From assembly GCA_020725545.1 (NCBI GenBank), contig DYEV01000016.1:1-64000 (forward strand): a DNA stretch of 64,000 nt, in the 5' to 3' direction. The notes beneath the pieces are model-generated. The model did not search any database, was not told the origin of the DNA, and was given only the letters and a program-made list of their open reading frames with translations. Source of the DNA: Desulfobacca sp. (GTDB lineage: Bacteria > Desulfobacterota > Desulfobaccia > Desulfobaccales > Desulfobaccaceae). Numbering within the stretch: the stretch's first letter is position 1; every line of letters begins with the position of its first letter. Below, in pieces: positions 25,438 to 33,421 of this stretch. Position numbers and translations under genes: made by a program.

Positions 25438-26115
25438 ATGACCGAACCCAAGCGCGCCGTGGTTCTGGTCAGCGGCGGTTTGGACAGCTGCGTGGCCGCC
25501 GCGGTGGCCCACCAGGATTTTGCCTTGTCGTTTTTTCACGCCGATTACGGTCAGCGGACGCTCCGCCGGGAACGGCGGGCCTTTCGGGACCTGGCCGCCT
25601 ATTTTCAGCCCGAGCGGACTTTGGAAGTAGACCTGGCCTTTCTCGGCTCCCTGGGGGGGTCCAGTCTCACGGATGCCAGCCTGCCCATTCCTCTAAGCCC
25701 TGATGAGCCCCCGGGGTTGCCGTCCACTTATGTGCCGTTTCGCAATACCATCCTCATCGCCGCGGCCGTGGCCTGGGCCGAGGTTATCGGCGCGACGGCC
25801 ATTTTTATCGGTGCCAACATGATTGACGGCCCCGGCTATCCCGACACCCGGCCGGAGTATTACGAGGCGTATAATCGCCTCATCGAACTGGGCACCGGCC
25901 CGGAGACCCATATCCGCTTGCATACACCTTTGATCCAACTGGACAAAGCCGGCATCGTCCGCCTGGGGCTCCGGTTGGGAGCGCCCTTCCATCTGACCTG
26001 GTCCTGCTACCAGAACGAGGATCTTGCCTGCGGCCGTTGTTCCTCCTGCCGCCTGCGCCTCCAAGGCTTTGCTCAGGCGGGCCGGCGGGATCCCATACCG
26101 TATGCAGCGGCCTGA
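25438..26115 (+). CDS. queC: 7-cyano-7-deazaguanine synthase
   Basis: This 225-residue enzyme converts 7-carboxy-7-deazaguanine to preQ0 with ATP and ammonia. The PP-loop 'LVSGGLDSCVAAAVA' is at the N-terminus. 'TYVPFRNTILI' and the C-terminal zinc site 'CYQNEDLACGRCSSCRLR' are both present. ATG 25438 has AGGTGG five bases upstream; a GTG nine bases earlier is in frame but less well placed. It directly follows queE. queD and queF are not in the window. Confidence 0.94.
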   Translation: MTEPKRAVVLVSGGLDSCVAAAVAHQDFALSFFHADYGQRTLRRERRAFRDLAAYFQPERTLEVDLAFLGSLGGSSLTDASLPIPLSPDEPPGLPSTYVPFRNTILIAAAVAWAEVIGATAIFIGANMIDGPGYPDTRPEYYEAYNRLIELGTGPETHIRLHTPLIQLDKAGIVRLGLRLGAPFHLTWSCYQNEDLACGRCSSCRLRLQGFAQAGRRDPIPYAAA

Positions 26116-26236
26116 AAAAGGTGCGGCTGCAGGTGGGAAAAAATTTATGACTGTCTGGCGGCACCGACTGGCTAGTGGCACTCTTGCCAGCGGCATACCA
26201 AAAACCGCTTTGGGCGACTGACCCCTGACCATTCCC

Positions 26237-26977
26237 TTGCTTAGCTATCTCGACCATCTTGTCCCCGTCTGTCTGGCCGCGCTGCTGGCCGGTCTGATCC
26301 AAGGTCTGTCCGGCTTCGGTTCGGTGCTGGTCGCTCTGCCGCTGCTGGTTTTCTTCCTGGACCTGCGCACGGCCGTGCCCCTGGTCAGCATTTGGGGGAT
26401 GACCATCAACCTGATGCTGCTCGTGGGGCTCTGGCGCCAGATCCAGATGGCCCGCATTCTGCCGCTCACCTTGGCAGCCCTGCCAGGGATCTTGTTGGGG
26501 GTTTACCTCTTGACGCAGGTGCCGGTGCGTCTCCTGGAACTCCTCCTGGGCCTTGTCCTCATCGGTTTTGCCGCATATTTTATTTTATCGCAGGGCAAGA
26601 CCCGGGTTCTGGGGCGGGGATGGGAATACCTCGCCGGTTTTCTTTCCGGCTGTCTGGGGGGGAGCCTGGCGGCCAGCGGTCCGCCGGTGATTATGTATAC
26701 GGCCCTGCAACCCTGGGGCAAGGACGCCATCAAAGCAACACTCACCGGTTACTTCGCCTTATCCGGCCTTTTGATCCTGGCGGCTCAGGCCCTGGATGGT
26801 CTGTTCACGGGGACGGTCCTGCGGTACGGCCTATTCTCCATCCCCTTTATTTTCCTGGGCGTCATGGTGGGGCTGTGGTGTTACCGCCGGTTGGCTACCG
26901 ATCGTTACCGGCAGGTGATCGTCGGCTTGATCACTCTGCTGGGCTTGCTGACCCTGGGCAAGGCCCTGAACGGTTGA
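26237..26977 (+). CDS. TSUP (TauE/SafE) family permease
   Basis: This 246-residue protein has seven or eight predicted membrane segments and the family pattern of two half-repeats, 'LAGLIQGLSGFGSVLVALPLL' near the start and 'GFLSGCLGGSLAASGPPVIMY' in the second half. TSUP members export or import sulfite, sulfoacetate, taurine or related anions, which fits a sulfur-metabolising host, but the substrate cannot be assigned. The start is probably TTG 26237, because a stop codon lies only 18 bases upstream in frame and no ATG intervenes. It converges with the sugar-dehydrogenase-like gene. Confidence 0.85.
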   Translation: MLSYLDHLVPVCLAALLAGLIQGLSGFGSVLVALPLLVFFLDLRTAVPLVSIWGMTINLMLLVGLWRQIQMARILPLTLAALPGILLGVYLLTQVPVRLLELLLGLVLIGFAAYFILSQGKTRVLGRGWEYLAGFLSGCLGGSLAASGPPVIMYTALQPWGKDAIKATLTGYFALSGLLILAAQALDGLFTGTVLRYGLFSIPFIFLGVMVGLWCYRRLATDRYRQVIVGLITLLGLLTLGKALNG

Positions 26978-28342
26978 TCAGGACGACGTAGTGCCCGTCA
27001 GGGGGGCACAAGGCATCCGGCCGCCGATGTAGTAATAGACAAAGCCCCGCTCGGCCAGTTTTTTCGGGTTATAGAGGTTGCGGCCATCAAAGATCACCGG
27101 GTCGCGCAAACGGGCCCGCAGACGCTCCAGGTCCGGCGTGCGAAACATGGTCCAATCGGTATGAATCAGCAGGGCCTCGGCGCCCTCGGCGGCCTCATAC
27201 ATATCCGCGGCATAGGTGATGGCGGGATTGGTGGGGCCGAAGAATTGTTGGGCGGCATGCACGGCCTGGGGATCATAGGCCTTAATATGGGCCCCGGCTT
27301 GCACCAGGGCCGAGATAATCTCCAAAGCCGGGGCCTCCCGGACATCATCGGTCCACGGTTTAAAGGAAAGCCCCCAGGCGCCGAGTACCCGGCCGGCCAA
27401 CTGGCCTTGGAAATGGTTTTTGATGCAATGCAGAAAATAGCGGCGCTGCTCCCGATTGATGGCCTCGGTGGCCTCCAGGAGCCTGGGAGTATAAGCCACG
27501 GTTTTGGCAGTCTGGATTAACCCCTGGATGCCTTGGGAAAAACGCAGGCCACCGTAACCCAGGCCGGGGAAGAGAAAAAGGGGCCCGATGCGGGAATCGG
27601 AGCCCAGCCCCTGGCGGATGAGGTTGACATCAGCCCCCAGGGCGGCACAGATATGAGCCAATTCGTTCATAAAGGAGATTTTCGTCGCCAAAAAGGCATT
27701 GGCGGCAAACTTGATGAGCTCCGCCGAAACCACATCCATGACGATGATGGGGCGATTGGTGCGCACGAATGGGGCATAGAGCTCTTTCATGAGCTCCGCT
27801 GCCGTCGGGCTCTCGCAGCCGAGGACGATGCGATCGGGCCGCATAAAATCATCGATGGCCGTGCCCTGCTTGATGAATTCGGGATCGACCACCACATCAA
27901 ACAGCAGGGATACACCCCGATCGGCCAGGGCCTGGGCCACCGCGGCCCTTATCTGCGCCGTCGTCCCCACCGGCGCATTGGATTTATTGACCATGATTTT
28001 ATAGTCATTCAAACAGTGGCCGACCTCCCGGGCCAGGCCCACCAGGGCTGCGGCCTCGGCGGCACTTTCACGGACCGAGGTACCGTGACCGGACACCAGA
28101 TAGATGATAGAGCTGTTTTGGATGGCGGCACGGAAGTTTGTACTGAAAAAGAGCCGTCGGCCCATACAATTGCGGCGGATGAGGTCTTCCAGACCGGGTT
28201 CATAGACCGGCAGTCGAAAGTTATCCAATTTATCAATAAGGGCTTCATCCCGGTCCACACAGATTACTTCATTACCCATGTCGGCCAGGCAGGCGGCGGT
28301 GATTAAGGCAATGTAATCAGTCCCCAGGACAGCGATGTTCAT
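26978..28342 (-). CDS. UDP-glucose dehydrogenase paralogue without catalytic cysteine
   Basis: This 454-residue protein aligns over its full length with the UDP-glucose/GDP-mannose dehydrogenase family and with the intact copy at 29853, yet key sites differ. The catalytic motif GYGGSCFPKD is 'GYGGLRFSQG' here, so Cys is replaced by Arg267 and the Lys-Asp that follow are lost. The Rossmann motif is 'LGTDYIALITA' instead of GxGYVGL, and the 'GTPS..DGSAD' loop is 'GHGTSVRESAA'. The structural Lys in 'IKFAANAFLATK' and the 'WTDDVREAPA' motif remain. The frame is long and open, so it is probably expressed, as a pseudoenzyme or with a changed role. It is 30 bases downstream of a nucleotidyltransferase gene in the same operon. 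Confidence 0.85.
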   Translation of the reverse strand: MNIAVLGTDYIALITAACLADMGNEVICVDRDEALIDKLDNFRLPVYEPGLEDLIRRNCMGRRLFFSTNFRAAIQNSSIIYLVSGHGTSVRESAAEAAALVGLAREVGHCLNDYKIMVNKSNAPVGTTAQIRAAVAQALADRGVSLLFDVVVDPEFIKQGTAIDDFMRPDRIVLGCESPTAAELMKELYAPFVRTNRPIIVMDVVSAELIKFAANAFLATKISFMNELAHICAALGADVNLIRQGLGSDSRIGPLFLFPGLGYGGLRFSQGIQGLIQTAKTVAYTPRLLEATEAINREQRRYFLHCIKNHFQGQLAGRVLGAWGLSFKPWTDDVREAPALEIISALVQAGAHIKAYDPQAVHAAQQFFGPTNPAITYAADMYEAAEGAEALLIHTDWTMFRTPDLERLRARLRDPVIFDGRNLYNPKKLAERGFVYYYIGGRMPCAPLTGTTSS

Positions 28343-28372
28343 GCGGTCTAGCCTCCCACGAGAACCTGAAAA

Positions 28373-29752
28373 CTATAAGCGGGGCCCACTGGGCACCCAA
28401 TCAATGGAGACCAGCTGCAGTTCGCCGTTTTCCAAAACATCCACAGTCTTTTCCCGCAAACTGTCCTGGCCGGGATCATAAAGTTCCGGGGTAATAGTCC
28501 CCCCGATGATGATACAGGCATCGATGATTGTGCCCCGCCGGATTTCATGGCGATCCACCAATTTGCGCTCCCGCACCGGGATCTTCTCCCCATTTTTGGT
28601 GAAAAAGGCGTAGCGTTTCCATAAGACCGAGTTGCTGATCTGCACGTCCTTTTCGATGGTCCAACCGTCGCCGATAATGGCATAAGGACCGATGGTGGCC
28701 CCTTTTTCGATGATACAGTCATGGCCGATGACGACCGGTGGGATGATGGTCACTTCGGCGAAGTCAATGACTACGTTATTGCCGATGAACCCCCATGGTA
28801 ATTTTTGATAGGGCAGATCCACGCCGATCTGCCCCTGCAGGATGGCTTGATTGATCCCCAGATAATCCCGTTTGCGGCCGACGTCAAACCATTGGCCGTC
28901 GTAACGCACCCCCCAAAGGGGATAGCCCTTGGGCAGCGTCACATAGTCAAGTTTTCCCAACATAGCAGGAAAGACGTGCTTGCCAAAGTCATAAAAAGGG
29001 TTGGCGACATCGCTGGCCGCAGGGGTCCGCAGCGGATCAAGTTGCCGCAGCAAGTCCATCTCAATGATATATACCGAAGCATTATTCAGGTTGGAGGGTG
29101 AATTGGGATCTTTTTCAATGAACTCAATGATGGGTCCCGACTCGGAGAGCAAACCCTCCAGACGTTGGCTGGCGCCTAATTGCACAGTCCCAAAATCCCG
29201 GCGCCGCTCCCAAGGTATCGGCGTGAGGAGCATGGTCAAGGCCACACCCTGACGGTGGTGGATGTCATACATCTGCTGCAGGAGTTCCGCGCCGAAATTG
29301 GTGACGATATCACCACTGGGTACAATAACGGTGGAGCCACCGAACGGCGGTTGCGGTGGCGGCTCTTCTCCAGGAGTTACCAATTTGGCTGCCGCGCCCA
29401 GAGCCTGTTTGCAGACTCCGCCTAAAGTGCCGCTGGGTTCCTTCTCCTCCACATACGTAATGTGGGCCCCAAAGAGCAGGCCATCCCGGAAATAGGATCG
29501 GATAGTCTCCTTGAGGACACAGAGGTTCATGGAGATATCCGTAATTCCCAGCTCCACCGCCCGCCTGACCCAGATTTCCACCATGGGGACCACGCCGCCC
29601 AGGGGGAACATGGGTTTGGGAAGATGGTGTTGGGGAATGGGATCCATCCGGCTGCCCAGACCAGCCGCCAGAATGGCCAGTTTTAGCTGATTCTGGAGGT
29701 TTTGCCGGTAGGCCCAGGTCTCTTGGAGTATACCATTTAATTGCACGGGCAT
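28373..29752 (-). CDS. Sugar-phosphate nucleotidyltransferase with left-handed helix domain
   Basis: This 459-residue protein has an N-terminal nucleotidyltransferase fold ('LAILAAGLGSRM', then 'LPKPMFPLGG') that in relatives joins a sugar 1-phosphate to an NTP. The C-terminal part (about residues 320-400) has hexapeptide-repeat character ('VVIGHDCIIEKGATIGPYAIIGD'-like spacing of small and aliphatic residues). The GTR of the usual motif is GSR and the first 23 residues are an extra tail. It lies between the two dehydrogenase paralogues on the same strand, so it probably supplies or modifies the nucleotide sugar they use, for a polysaccharide or lipopolysaccharide route. The exact sugar is unknown. 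Confidence 0.82.
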   Translation of the reverse strand: MPVQLNGILQETWAYRQNLQNQLKLAILAAGLGSRMDPIPQHHLPKPMFPLGGVVPMVEIWVRRAVELGITDISMNLCVLKETIRSYFRDGLLFGAHITYVEEKEPSGTLGGVCKQALGAAAKLVTPGEEPPPQPPFGGSTVIVPSGDIVTNFGAELLQQMYDIHHRQGVALTMLLTPIPWERRRDFGTVQLGASQRLEGLLSESGPIIEFIEKDPNSPSNLNNASVYIIEMDLLRQLDPLRTPAASDVANPFYDFGKHVFPAMLGKLDYVTLPKGYPLWGVRYDGQWFDVGRKRDYLGINQAILQGQIGVDLPYQKLPWGFIGNNVVIDFAEVTIIPPVVIGHDCIIEKGATIGPYAIIGDGWTIEKDVQISNSVLWKRYAFFTKNGEKIPVRERKLVDRHEIRRGTIIDACIIIGGTITPELYDPGQDSLREKTVDVLENGELQLVSIDWVPSGPRL

Positions 29753-29852
29753 TGCTTCTTTACCTCACTCCGCCTGGAGAGCGTGGCTGGTGGAGAAGAA
29801 AACCGGCGTTGAGGCAAACCGTATCTCTGCTTTCCAGGTTTTGCCACAGTTT

Positions 29853-31190
29853 CTAATAAATCGGTTTGCCGATGTAAAAATAATGAATGCCAGCCTGTTT
29901 CATTTGCGCCGGATCATAGATATTCCGGCCATCGAAAACCACCGGAGCTTTCAGGAGGTTTTTGAGGCGGCTGACATCAAACTGGCGGAAAACATCCCAT
30001 TCGGTGTTAATTACCAGGGCATCAGCACCCTCTAAAGCCGCTTCCGGAGTCGGGGCATAGACAATGCGCTCGGGATACGGATAGTTCTCATAGTGCTTTT
30101 GCACTTCGAGCATAGCCACCGGGTCGTAAACCCGCAGATCAGCCCCCAGATCCAGCAACCGCTCCATGACCGTCAACGCCGGGGCCTCCCGGATATCATC
30201 GGTATTGGGCTTAAAGGCCAAGCCCCACAGGGCTAAGGTCTTGCCGTCCAGCTGATGGTCAAAAAAGGAACCGATGGTAAAAATAAATCGATGCCGCTGG
30301 GCCTGATTGACCAGGTTGGTGGCTTCTAGGATGTTGAAGTTATACCCCATGGTCTTACCCATATAAATCAGGGCTTTGACGTCTTTGGGGAAGCAGGAAC
30401 CGCCATAGCCCAGGCCGGGGAAGAGGAAGCGGTCGCCGATGCGGCTGTCGGACCCGATGCCTACCCGCACCTGGTCGATGTTAGCGCCGCTCAGGGCACA
30501 CAAGTTGGCGATCTCATTCATGAAGGTAATCTTGGTGGCCAAAAAGGCGTTGGCGGCATACTTGGTCATCTCCGCCGAGGCCACGTCCATAAAATACAAG
30601 GGAAACTTTTTCTCGGTCCAATAGCGATAGAGCTCGGCCATGAGCTGACGAGCTTTAGCGCTCTCCACCCCGACGACGGTGCGGTCCGGCTGCATGAAGT
30701 CATGCAAAGCTGAGCCTTCCCGCAAAAACTCGGGGTTGGAGACCACATCGAACTCCAGGTCTAAGCCCCGGCGGGCCAACTCTTTGCTGACCAACCGACG
30801 CACCCGCCGGGCGGTGCCCACCGGTACCGTCGATTTGTTGACAATGACCTTATACGCATCCATGGTGCGGCCGATACCCCGGGCCACCTCATCAACATAA
30901 TGCAAATCCGCCGAGCCGTCCTCCCGGCTGGGAGTGCCCACACAGATGAAGATAACCTGGCTCCGGTCCACCGCATCATTCAGATCGGTGGTAAAAGACA
31001 GCCGGCCGGCCGCCACATTCCGTCTGACAAAATCCTCCAGGCCGGGTTCATAAATGGGGATCTCCCCCCGGCGCAACCCTTCGATCTTCTGTGGATCCAC
31101 ATCCATACAGATCACCGTCTGACCGGCCTCGGCAAAACAGGCCCCGGAGACCAAGCCCACATATCCCACGCCTATCATGGCTAAGTGCAT
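29853..31190 (-). CDS. ugd: UDP-glucose 6-dehydrogenase
   Basis: This 445-residue enzyme oxidises UDP-glucose to UDP-glucuronate with two NAD+. All family motifs are intact: 'IGVGYVGLVSGACFA', 'CVGTPSREDGSADL', 'NKSTVPVGTA', 'FLREGSALHDF', Lys210 in 'MTKYAANAFLATK', and the catalytic Cys266 in 'GLGYGGSCFPKD'. The C-terminus ends 'GIHYFYIGKPIY'. ATG 31190 was chosen because the Rossmann fold starts there and 'AGGAG' precedes it. It is the first gene of a three-gene leftward cluster and has a promoter upstream. Confidence 0.95.
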   Translation of the reverse strand: MHLAMIGVGYVGLVSGACFAEAGQTVICMDVDPQKIEGLRRGEIPIYEPGLEDFVRRNVAAGRLSFTTDLNDAVDRSQVIFICVGTPSREDGSADLHYVDEVARGIGRTMDAYKVIVNKSTVPVGTARRVRRLVSKELARRGLDLEFDVVSNPEFLREGSALHDFMQPDRTVVGVESAKARQLMAELYRYWTEKKFPLYFMDVASAEMTKYAANAFLATKITFMNEIANLCALSGANIDQVRVGIGSDSRIGDRFLFPGLGYGGSCFPKDVKALIYMGKTMGYNFNILEATNLVNQAQRHRFIFTIGSFFDHQLDGKTLALWGLAFKPNTDDIREAPALTVMERLLDLGADLRVYDPVAMLEVQKHYENYPYPERIVYAPTPEAALEGADALVINTEWDVFRQFDVSRLKNLLKAPVVFDGRNIYDPAQMKQAGIHYFYIGKPIY

Positions 31191-31389
31191 TCTTGCAGCT
31201 CCTCTCGCTCTCAAAAAATCTGTTGACCAACAAGTCGATCACAACCTGGCTGCAGCACGGCGACGGACCGCCAGAATCTCCACCGCCTGCGCGGCAATGT
31301 GGCATCTGCTGCCATCTTTTCGTCATTTTTGGGGAAAAAAATAAACATGGCCGCGCACTTTTGTTATGACAATTTGTCTTAATTTTTGG

Positions 31390-31418
31390 TTTTTAGCATT
31401 CTCATCATTTTTTGTCAA
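31390..31418 (-). promoter_or_regulatory. Promoter upstream of ugd
   Basis: On the minus strand TTGACA (complement of 31413-31418) and TAAAAA (complement of 31390-31395) have a 17-base spacer. A short palindrome GACAA-A-TTGTC lies just downstream of the -10. The rest of the 412-base gap between ugd and the histidine kinase gene (31191-31602) shows no gene. Confidence 0.45.
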
Positions 31419-31602
31419 CAGAACTGCCGGTCAACTCACATCTCCAAAAGTTTTTTTTGGACCAAGGCCGTCCGCGGCGGGACACCACCTGTGACTGGGG
31501 CGAGGCGGTTTTCCCAGAGGGGGGATGGCCGGCTGAAACTGGACCGGAGGAGACCCTGTGTCCTGCAGGCGGCGGCCAGGTTCCTGCCTTGTTCGGGCGG
31601 AA

Positions 31603-33030
31603 TTACTCTGGCGAGAGAGTGGGGATGGTAAAACTGATCTTGGTGCCAACGCCTGGAAAGGATTTGATTTCCAAATGGCCTCCCAACATCCGGACGCGCT
31701 CGGCCATGGTCGCCAGGCCCAGCCCCCGCGGCTGACCTCCTGGCGCCAGGACCTTTTGAACCTCAAAGCCCTGGCCGTCATCGACCACCAGAAAGGAAAC
31801 CGCCCCCTCCTGGCGCTGCACCGTTACCGCCACCCGGGTAGGTTTGGCGTATTTCGCGATGTTGGTGAGACATTCCTGAAAGACGCGATAGATATTTATC
31901 ATGGCTTCCAGGGAAAAAAGCCCTTCGAGATCATCAAGGTGACTGGTGAATTCCTGGACCTGGGCGTGGGTGCCAAAGGTGTGAAAAAGGTTTTCCAAGG
32001 CCGCCTTGAGCCCCAAATCCTGGATAATGGCGGGGCTCAAATCCCGGGCCAGACGCCGGACGCTTTCGATGACGTGATCCAGTTGCTCAATGAGCGCCGT
32101 AACGTGGCTGTTCAGGAGCGGTTGTTCAGGGGGCAGTTTTTTCTGCAAAGCCCGCACCTGTAATTTCAGGACCAGGAGGGATTGGCCAAAGTCATCGTGC
32201 AGTTCCCGGGAAAGGCGTTGCCGTTCCTGTTCCTGGGCACTCATGAGCTGGGAGGTCAGATCCTGTAAGCGGGTTTGCGAGGCGGTCAACTCGGCCTGAA
32301 TCTTTTCCCTCTCTTTGATTTCCCGGATCAGGGCCAGGTTTGATTGCCGCAGCAAGGCGGTGCGTTGGGCCACCGTTTGTTCCAGATCCAAGCGGGCCTG
32401 CTCCAGGGCCTCTTCGTAGCGCTGGCGCTGGATGGCCAGAGCAAAAACCTCCCCCAACCGCTGCATGGCAGTTAAATCCCGTTCGGTGTAGTCCTGGTGG
32501 GCATTGGCCAGAGAAACCTGGCCCACGAGCTTGCCAGCCAAGGCGACGGGGACCGACAGAAACCGCCGGATGGGAATGTGCCCCGGCGGCGTCCCCTGGG
32601 CAGCCGGGTGGCTCTGGGGGGCATTGGTATAAAAAGCCTGACCGGTGTTCAGAGAATGACCCCAAAGCTGGGGATAGGTGCCATCCGCATTCCGGGGAAA
32701 GGCGATGCGCTGATGCGCGGCTGACAGGGAACACTGGCCGTCCAGCATGTCGGTGAGAGTGTGGCTCACCAAAGCGCCGTCGTGGGGATCAAGGGTGGCG
32801 ACGTAGCCGTGCAAGCTGCCGGTAAGTTTGAGGGCCTGGGCCAACACACTGGCAGCCAGGGTCTTGAGATCCGAACCTGGTGCCACCAAAGAGGGGTAGA
32901 GGGCGGCCACAGCCTCATTGACGGCCACTTCTTGGCGCAGGGCGCAGCAAACCTCGTCATGGTTGCTTTCGCCGCTGCCCGGCAGCTCAAAGGGCTGTTG
33001 CCTGGGCGGGGGTTTGACATCCGTGGACAT
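31603..33030 (-). CDS. Orphan sensor histidine kinase, GAF and NarL-type
   Basis: This 475-residue kinase has an N-terminal GAF-like sensor region (about residues 45-200, with '[19 protein letters not shown]'), a coiled-coil linker (about 200-265), a HisKA_3 dimerisation helix with the phospho-acceptor His in '[15 protein letters not shown]', and a C-terminal HATPase domain ending '[16 protein letters not shown]'. No membrane segment is predicted, so it senses a cytoplasmic ligand or redox signal. HisKA_3 kinases pair with NarL/FixJ-type regulators, but none is encoded nearby. The gene is monocistronic on the minus strand and divergent from the hopanoid genes. Confidence 0.9.
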   Translation of the reverse strand: MSTDVKPPPRQQPFELPGSGESNHDEVCCALRQEVAVNEAVAALYPSLVAPGSDLKTLAASVLAQALKLTGSLHGYVATLDPHDGALVSHTLTDMLDGQCSLSAAHQRIAFPRNADGTYPQLWGHSLNTGQAFYTNAPQSHPAAQGTPPGHIPIRRFLSVPVALAGKLVGQVSLANAHQDYTERDLTAMQRLGEVFALAIQRQRYEEALEQARLDLEQTVAQRTALLRQSNLALIREIKEREKIQAELTASQTRLQDLTSQLMSAQEQERQRLSRELHDDFGQSLLVLKLQVRALQKKLPPEQPLLNSHVTALIEQLDHVIESVRRLARDLSPAIIQDLGLKAALENLFHTFGTHAQVQEFTSHLDDLEGLFSLEAMINIYRVFQECLTNIAKYAKPTRVAVTVQRQEGAVSFLVVDDGQGFEVQKVLAPGGQPRGLGLATMAERVRMLGGHLEIKSFPGVGTKISFTIPTLSPE

Positions 33031-33233
33031 AATTTACCTCGAGGCTTCAGGGCAAAGCGCTGGCGACCAGCAAGAATAGTGGCCGAGCAACGCCTCTGGA
33101 GAGCATTTTCCTTGATATTATAGCCGGAGACGACGCCGGAGGCAAATCTTTCGGGCCAAGCACCCTGGGCCAGCAACCGCTGCACCCGCCGCAATAATTC
33201 AATACTCTTCGATCAGTGAACTCGAAGGAGGAT

Positions 33234-33350
33234 ATGGCCACTGTCTTGAGGGGCAACAGCAAAGAAACGGGCGCGGTTAGGCCAAACCTTTGGAACATCT
33301 TAACAAAACTTATAAAAGTCTTGCTTTTGCCGTCGAGCATGGTAATATAG
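33234..33350 (+). CDS. Possible 38-residue small protein
   Basis: ATG 33234 has a near-perfect ribosome binding site (AAGGAGGAT) directly upstream. The frame encodes 38 residues, starting 'MATVLRGNSKETG' and ending in a hydrophobic-basic stretch 'LTKLIKVLLLPSSMVI' that could sit on a membrane. It lies 71 bases before the squalene-hopene cyclase start. The good binding site is the main evidence; I recognise no family, and it could be a leader peptide or a chance frame. Confidence 0.35.
   Translation: MATVLRGNSKETGAVRPNLWNILTKLIKVLLLPSSMVI
33321..33348 (+). promoter_or_regulatory. Weak promoter candidate for the hopanoid operon
   Basis: TTGCTT at 33321-33326 and TAATAT at 33343-33348 with a 16-base spacer lie about 75 bases before the cyclase start. 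Both boxes match the consensus only partly. Confidence 0.3.
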
Positions 33351-33421
33351 CGTGATAAAAAACTAACATCAAACACTGAACACATCACACCGTAAACTGC
33401 AGAACGAGGGGAGGTGACGGT

